Shown here piece after piece: positions 30,501 through 39,500 of a DNA stretch of 40,996 nt (position 1 is the first letter of the stretch; the number at the start of each line of letters is the position of its first letter). Position numbers and translations under genes: made by a program. Where the stretch lies: assembly GCA_944381215.1 (NCBI GenBank), contig CALWKF010000013.1, positions 1 through 40,996 of the forward strand, given 5' to 3'. The notes beneath the pieces are model-generated. The model saw only the letters and a list, made by a program, of their open reading frames with translations. It did no database searches and was not told the DNA's origin. Source of the DNA: an uncultured Clostridia bacterium. GTDB taxonomy: Bacteria; Bacillota; Clostridia; Christensenellales; UBA1242.

Positions 30501-33500
30501 GCAATTGGGTCAAGTGCCGATGCTATGACCAAGGACTACACATTGATGCAGACAATCGACCTCTCAAATTACGCAAGTTACTTGCCTTTGGGAAAGGATT
30601 TAGGGGTTCCGTTTAGTGGCTCCCTAAACTCATACCGCTACGAGTACGACGGCCACAAGCAGTCTATTATCGGCATCACTCTGCCAAACGAGTTTATGAT
30701 AATCGAGAACTCAATGTTAACGGGCATATTCGGTAGCGTCAGCGGCAATATCCGCAATATCGACTTTACTTTCTCGCAATTTGCGTGGAACCTTGCCGAC
30801 GCCTTGGCAATGGCTACAAATAACCACTACGATATCGAGACCATTGACTTAGGTGTGCTCGCTGGTGTCGTTGACGGCGATGTGGAAAACGTGGCAATTC
30901 GTATGACCGATTATACTGCTACCACCTCGCTAATCACTGGCGTATATAGTGACGACTACACACTTTCCTTCGGTGCACTCGCTGGTAGGTTAAACGGCAG
31001 TGCTAGGGGAGTGTACACAAACCTCTCTCTGCGTACCGACATCGGCGCAACGGTTGCATACATTGGTGGACTTGTCGGTGTGTTTAGCGGAAACGTCATC
31101 GGCTGGGAGGACGAAGTCCTGAGTCGAGTAAACTTAACCCTTGCCCGCGAAACCTATTACGCGGTGGAAAGCGGAGTCGGTGGACTTGTTGGCTACATAG
31201 AGCGCGGGTCCGTCTACTCGCAAAACGTACTCGGCACAATTGTAGCAACTCTATATGATAATGTCGGAGGACTTGCTGGTAGAAACGCTGGCACCCTAGG
31301 TCTATTCAGTGGCAATGTCGAGTATAAAAACATAATCGGCGTCAAGACCCAAGGGCACAATAACGTCGGCGGTATTGCGGGCTACAATACGGGCACAATC
31401 AACTACTCCCGCGCCGAAAATTACGAGGATACTGATGTAACTGGCGTTAATCAAGCCATGGCAAGTGGTATTAACTACGTTGGCGGACTCGTGGGATACT
31501 CCGAGGGTGGCCGAATCACATACTCCTATGCAATGGGCTATGTTACGCAAGAATTCACAGCAGACGGAAATTACACGGGCGACGTAATGGGTGAGAATTA
31601 CGTCGGTGGACTAATTGGCTACGCGCACAACACATACTTAACTAGCGTTTTTGCTAAAAACAACATACTTGTAAATGGCGCAGGCATCAGCGGCGGCCTA
31701 ATCGGCGAATACCTAATTGACGCCAACACCCCGCTAACCACGAGTATTTTGCTAAACGCATACTCAAACGGCCAAATTTTAACCAGTGATACCGTGGTAA
31801 ATGGTACCTCACTAGAACACACTGGCGAACTTATTGGAATATTCACCGCATACGGCGGAAACAATTACATCGACACCTGCTACTCTCACGTGTACATCCA
31901 GCACATTCCTACTAGCACAATGTTCTATAACTTAATTGCGGACAACGTAAACGGGGGCAATGTTACGAGCTCATATTACCTTGCCACCACGACAAACCCG
32001 AGCCTCGGCAGTGCTACGCACGAGGACATGATTGTCCAGCCCGACAACAACTTTAACCTTGATGAAGTCTACATCGGCTGGGGCTTCGGTGGGTCCACCT
32101 CGGGCATCGCGTGGGTGCAGTACGACCCCGACTACATGGACACCGTGAACGACAACTTGCCACTCCTTTACGACTACGACCGCGGATGGCTGTATAACCA
32201 GGCGATTCGCCACATCGACGTAACTCCGCTAACTCTCACGCAAGAGGGCGACCTGATTCCCACATTCACGAGTTTCCAGAATCTTGGCAGTATCGTAATG
32301 CTCGATAACATCCGTGCCAACTCAAACGGCCAGTACGTTCTCGACATCTACAACACTGGTGGCTCCACACCAAATGGACTATTTGATATCGTGGTCAGCC
32401 CGCAAATCGACGTTACCGAAGGCTCTGGGGCGTTAATCGACCCGTCTAGGTGGATGCTATCAGTTACTTCCTCGAACCCCAGCATTGCCGAAGTCGTGCA
32501 AGACAGCCTATCTGTCCTCGGCGCATACATCATCTTTAAGTCTACTGGTACATTTACACTTACTTTCCAGTCTCTTCTCGACGTAAACGCTAGGGTAGAG
32601 GTCGAAGTAAACGTAATTAGTGGCTTTAATGACTACGACGTGCTCGACGAAAACGACGAGTCGATCACCGCAATCGACCAAAATGTGCTGAGTATTAAGA
32701 AGTACACAGGCAAACTCTTGATTCCTACATTTACTCGCAACCACGACATAAACTACTACGACACAATCGGCATCAGTTACTCGACCCACGAGGTAGGGTA
32801 CTTCGAGTTTACCGACTATCCCTTCGTGTCGGGCGCAAACTATATTCCATATACCCAGCCAAACCTGCTTGGTGGGTTGGAGGCGACGCTTGTCTCTGGC
32901 GGAATCGAGGTAACCCTTAGACCTTATGCCGAGGTAACCTTTGGCGGTCAAACATACTACTACACCTTTGACAACATCGCTAAAAACTTCTACTGCATCG
33001 TGTATAACGGCATCACGCAGGCAGGCTTTAATGCCGAGGTGTCCGACGCAGTACTCGAGAGTGGCGGGACATCGACAATTAGATTTGACGTCTTTACTGA
33101 CAACACCTCTGCCGTTACTCTGTCCACTCCAACAGTAAGGCACGACGGCGAGATTGTTGACACAAACCAAATTTTATCGATACTCGCGCCTAATATCGAC
33201 ACAAATGTCCTCTATACCCAACAATACCTATTTAGGCTCGCTGACGAGGACAAGGTAATCACCGAGGACCAAAACTACGACATTTCAATCACAGTTAGCG
33301 ACGAGAGCGGAGTTTATGGCGTGTACACGTTTAGGGTAACCTTTACGCCGTCATCAATTTCGTATATCGACATCGAGCACTTCACATACGGCCCCACATC
33401 CATGGAAAATGGCGAGGCTTCGAGTAATCTCTTGTCTCCTGGCACTATGGGTATACTCCGCATCGATGTAACCCCCGAGTACGCATATTACGACTACTTA

Positions 33501-36500
33501 CTCCTTGCTAGTTCCATTGACTCTTCAACTGGCCAGCGCGTGCAACTTCAGCAAATGGTTTACCGCAACGGCAGATACACCTCAATTCCTACTCAATACA
33601 ACTCGAACGGCGCACTGATTGTAAACAAGATTACAGGCTACGACGCTAGCGGAAATCAGTACTATAACGGCATTTTATATGTCAGCACATTGGTGGGTAA
33701 CTACTTTACCGAGGGCTTCAACTTCACAATCAGCGTTACCGCTATGCGCGACGGCGAGGATAACTATGTATTCGCTCCGCAGAATATAAGCCTAGTTACC
33801 ACTTTTGCGCCTCACGCAATCCTGACCCTCGATTCCGACAACGGCGACGCGATTGGAAAGGGTACAGTCGCAAACTTTCGTCTTACTGGCGAACTTTTGA
33901 ATAGTACCCTCGTGTTGAGCGCAAGTTACGGAATTTCAGGGACAACAACTTATACCGACACGCAACTCTGTGCCTTTGACCCGAATTTAAGACTTACTTA
34001 TGGCACAGGTGCTAGGGAAACGGTGGATATAATTATTCCATTCTACGTGGGTATCGATGCCCGCCCCGCAGGTAGCGAGATTACGATAACAGTTACCATA
34101 AACTCGACCACCGCAACGGGCGGACTACTAAACCCGATTGTACTCGAGTACACAATCTACATCGCTGACTACGAGGTCGACTCAATCTACACCTACGGTG
34201 CCGAAAATGGCACACTTAATGCCACCGTGCGCACCTACACAACCCTTCGTGCTGTGTGGACAATAGTCGAGCCAAGTATCGAAGACTACCGCACCTTTAT
34301 CTCGGGCGACGAGGATGCTTTTAACGAGTCAGTCGCTCGCATTCGTGCCCGCGCAGACAGCAAACTCTGCGAACTGAACGAACTGGGCGAAGGCCAGGGC
34401 GGGGCATGGTACTACAACGACGGCAACGGCTATGTAGTAGTGCAACCCGCAATCTCGTACCGCGACTTTATAATCACTTATACCACCATGAACGACGGCA
34501 ACTCCTACTACCTAATTCGTGGTATTACAAACACCTTGGGCATTCCCTTTATGCTGAGCGTCGAGTCATACTACATCTACGACGAAACTGAAGGGTGCTA
34601 TACCTTGGCATTTAGGAGCGATTTAGAAAACATTCCTCAGGAAAACATCTTGATGAACTACTCGCGCCTACTTGAACAGACCTTTGTAGTCGACATCGTG
34701 AACAACTCGACCGCCGACACCCCAGACCTTATTGACTCCGTCGAAAAGTTCCGCGGTATGCAGGCGGGCAGTAGTAATATGCTGACAACTGACATCGTGC
34801 TCGAAAATTGGACCCCGATTGACACAGCAATCGCTTCACTCGACGGTAACGGCCACGTAATCTACTTGCGTAGTTTTTCAGCAAACACTTCGGACGCCAC
34901 CGCAAATTACGGCTTGTTTAGTACTTTACAAAGTGGCACTGTGTTAAAGAACCTTATTGTCGACGTGTCCTATAATATCTTTGTTGACCTCGAGGGTGCG
35001 ACGAATGTAAACTTTGGATACCTCGCTGGCGTCGTGTCCGAGGGCGCAGTAATCTATAACTGCGATGTAGTCGTTACACAGAGCAAGGAAGATTGGCGCA
35101 CAATCTACAATAACACTCCACACGCAGTCAGCGCAAACACCGAGTTCGCCTTTGCTAATTCCGTGTTTACTCAAATGTTAGAGAGTAGGGGCGATTACGT
35201 AAATTATAGGACCCTTGCCTCCACCTTCGTGCTAACCGATATTAGCACTTCCTCTCGAAGAGTTACCACAAATATCGGTGGCCTAGTCGGGCAAAATAAC
35301 GGCTACATTACTAACAGCCGTATCGGTAGGGTGGACCTCGACAACGCACTCGGTTACAACCGAATCAGTCCAAAGTACGCAGTCCAAGGCCTCAATATCT
35401 TCGCCTCTGGCAACGTCGGTGGCCTAGTCGGGCAGAATAATGGAGTAATTTCAAATAGTTACTTCGCAAATGGTACGATTGTAAATTACAGTATGTCAAT
35501 TTACAGCGCAAACAACGAGTACGGCTCCAAGACTGGTGGCCTCGTTGCGGATCAGACCGAAACTGGTAGAATCGAATCGAGTTACGCAGTTGGTCAACTC
35601 GACGACACCGCGCAATCAAGCTTAGGCGGAATTATTGCTTATGGTACAATCGGCGGACTTGTTCACTCAAATGCTGGTATTATTAGAAATAGTTACAGCA
35701 ATGTGTCGCTCTCGAGCTCGAATGCAATCGGTGGCTTCGTCTACGAAAATATCGACCGTGGCGAGATTAGGTACTGCTACTCAATGAGTAAAATTAACTC
35801 AACAGGCCTAATTAACGGCGTCTTTGTCGGTGCCAATGCCGAGGGTACCATTCAAAATGGCGAGAACGCAACCGTCGAATACTCGTATTATTATAGCACC
35901 GACAACGTCTACGCCGACGCGAATGAACCCGCGCAGGCAATCTCCGCTAGTGAGTGGAGCAATGCCCAAGGGCTCGCATTTGACGGCTTTGTAATCGCCG
36001 ATAACGACATGAGTACTTGGTACATCAACCCGAACAAGACCTACCTTGGCCCGCAACTTCGTTTTGCCGACAAGGTTTACTACTCGCACAGGTCCGACGA
36101 CTACACCTATGACGCTGGCTACGAACTTGGCACCGAGTACAACCCCGCAATAATTACATCGCTTACTGATTGGCAAAAAATCTTCTACTACGCCGATGAG
36201 TTAGGGACACTCCGCTCGCCGTTTATGGAGCGCAACCCCGCGTACGCATCCTCAACCAGTGTCGTGGCACGCTACATCTTTGGCGACTACTATGTATCTC
36301 TCATTGCTGACATCGACTTCAATTCGTCAATCGACGAAACGGCATACGACACAATCTTTACAGGAAAATTCCTAGGAAATGGTTACAGCCTCACTGGATT
36401 AAATTATAGGTATTTAAGTACTACCACAAGTTTAACAAACGACTTCGGCGTGTTCGACTCCCTTAACGGCGCAAGCGTAATGAACCTAAATCTCGAAATC

Positions 36501-39500
36501 GAGACCGAAATTAACGCACTTGCGCGCCATGTGGGTACACTCGCTGGTAGCATTGCCGACTCCTTTGTCGAAAATATCTACATAAGTGGCACCTCTAGTG
36601 CTTCCTCAATCACTGGGCGCAACATGACTGGTGCGCTCGCAGGCTACGTGTCGGGCGACAGCGAGATTAGGAACATATTTAGCGAAGTGTCTGTTAACTC
36701 AATCGGAGCAACGATTGAAGGAAATCTGCTAAATTACTACACTCCTAGTCAAGTATATAGGGACTACTCCTACGCTGGTGGCGTAATCGGCGTAATTGAC
36801 TTAAATTTTGAGGAAAATGCCCAGAGTAACCCTCGTATACAAAACCTAGTTGTGAGTGGCAATGTCGACATCTTCGGCGAAACTGTCGGCGGTGTTGTGG
36901 GACTCCTTAGTGAGAGCACCGAGGCAAAGGGCCTACGCTTTATCCTAGGTAGTGGCACCGACGTATCTGCATCCATTCGTGGTGCAAACTTCGCTGGTGG
37001 CTTAGTAGGTGAAAATCGTGGCCAAATCCTTAACTCCTATATAGCCCTAAGCGACAGCGCACAAATCGCCCTCGATAGTGGTATAAACTCCTCTGACGAC
37101 CCTAGAAACTACATCGGCTACACAGGACTGTTCGCAAACACCGAGCAAACCAGTGCAATCGCAGTCGGTGGGCTCGTGGGCCTAAACATCGGCGGACTAA
37201 TAAACAATAGTTACTCGCGTGTATCCGTCATCGCAAACAACAGTTACATCGTGGGTGGCATAATTGGTATGTCGATTCAAGCACCAGCGGAGGGTGAGAA
37301 TGGCCTAGCCGATTACGACGACACGTCAGGCTCAGTACTCTCGTATTTGCGCAATCTCTCGCTTGGGTCTAGTCGCATCTTCGAATCAAATAACATTGCA
37401 TCCTACGCAATCGAGAGCGACGGGCGCATGAGTATTACTGGTGAATTTAGATTCGGCGCAATTCTAAACCAAGTCTACACAACTGGTGCCCTTAACGGCG
37501 GAATTGCAGGCGAAGGCTCGATTATAGGTGGGGTAGTCGGTGCAATGATTGGCGCACCCGTGCTCACAAACTCGACAGAGGCCCTCATTTCCGCAGTCAT
37601 TAACTACGACACAACCGACCGCGCACTCCTAAACAAAGTTGACACAGAGGGCAACTACTTTGGCAGTGTCATAGGTTACCTAGGCTTCAATGTAAATACC
37701 TTAAACAACTCTGGCATCATCCCGTTTGTCAGCACCACCAGCATCTCTGGCGATAGGTCATTAGCAAACTCAGCCTCAAACGTAAAGGCTACTACAAGTA
37801 TTGGAAACGTCAACCTCCACGCAATCGGCAATTTAGGTTCTGTGAATAACGAGATTGCAAACATCTCCGTTTACTCGACATCCTTCTTAACTAGCGCAAC
37901 TTCGGTAGACGACCGCGCATTCAATGGCTTTAACGACGCCGTGTGGAACCTCGACTCAACAAAGACTGCGCACCGCTTCCCGATACTGAACGCCAACTAC
38001 TCAGCGACCGTTTCCGAAATTGACACCGTTGAGGAACTATTTGACTTCCTCGAGAACACCAATAGGAATAGTTACGGCCGAATCACTGCAGACCTAGTAA
38101 TAAACGGCGCAGACTGGACAAATAGAATTAACGCTCAGCACAAAAATACAATCGCCACCGACTGGCAGACCGCAATCAGCGGTAGGCTAGAAGGGGCAGT
38201 GCCAATCGAAGTTTCAGGACAGGAAACGACCACTTCTGCAACAATAACCTTGCGTAACTTCAATTCAACAGTTGCAGGTAGTTTCGACTCATTCTTTGGC
38301 TACCTCGACGGGTTTAGACTACTAAATGTCAACTTTGTGTTCGACTTCAGCCCCGTAATCAACGGCGACGCAAACGACACACTAATTACGAGTGTTGGCC
38401 TGCTTGCCCAAGAGAGTCGCGGGTCAACGTTTGAGAATGTCAACATTAGTCTACTTAACGAGAACACCTTAGTTGTAAACAGAGTCGACAACATCGCCCT
38501 AGTTACAGGTACGGCGCAGAATTGTAGTTTCGTAAATGTAAATGTACAAGGCGGAATTACAGCCACCGACTTTACAGCAAACCTAGGTGTGTCTGTAAAC
38601 ATCGGTTCGCTGTTTGGTAGCGGTACCGTAACAAACACGATTAACGGCACGCAGTTTGGCTCCTTTACCCTCGACTACTCATCAACTAACAATTATGCTC
38701 TAAATATCGGTGGCTTAGGTGGTCTATCTAGCGGAATTCTATCAAGTCGCGCAGTATTACTGCTTGACCAGCCAAATATCGAGTTTAATGTAAACCTAAC
38801 TGCCGACAACAACGATGCCGACATCCGCTTAGGAGGACTATTTGGCTCGATTACTGGCTCTGGAAGTATTCAAAATGTACTTTCGTCTGGTAGCCTAAAC
38901 GTGTCGAGAGCGAACAACTCCTCAAACTCGAATGCCTACATCGGCGGTATCGTGGGACTGGCTGAAAACACGAGCATGAGTAATGTCCGTAGCGCAAGCG
39001 ACATCGTCTCAAACATTAACGGCGACTACGTTTACCTTGGCGGGTTAATTGGTAGCATTACCAATGCTCAAGAGTTTACAGGCACGAATTCATCAATGCA
39101 GTTTAACGGCTACACAATCACAAACGCCGTGTTCAGTGGCTCGATTACGCACAATGCCACTCAAAACACCAGAGTTTACGCTGGCGGAATTGCAGGGTTT
39201 AGCCAAAATAATCTCGTTATGGCGAACGCTACGATTGTTCCAGTTGGCCAGCCTAGATTGATTTTCGATTCTATCCTAGTTAGCGGAAATATTACTATAA
39301 ACACTTCTGCAAACTACATCTACGGAGGCGGACTACTTGGAAATGTAATTCAAGGTCGCTTTAGAGATGGTGTATATACAGAACTCGACCGCCCGAACGG
39401 AATTTTGAGAATTTCCGACAGCGCATTTGTAGGCAGACTCGAGATTACAAACTCGCAGTCCTCAAACAGTCGCAACCTAATCGGCGGTATTGCTGGGAAC

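Noticed and set aside
32508..33170. Minus-strand ORF of 220 residues inside the giant gene
   Set aside because: It lies opposite a continuous GC-richer coding frame, has no ribosome binding site, and its translation (many Val/Cys/Gly runs) looks like antisense of repeat-coding DNA.
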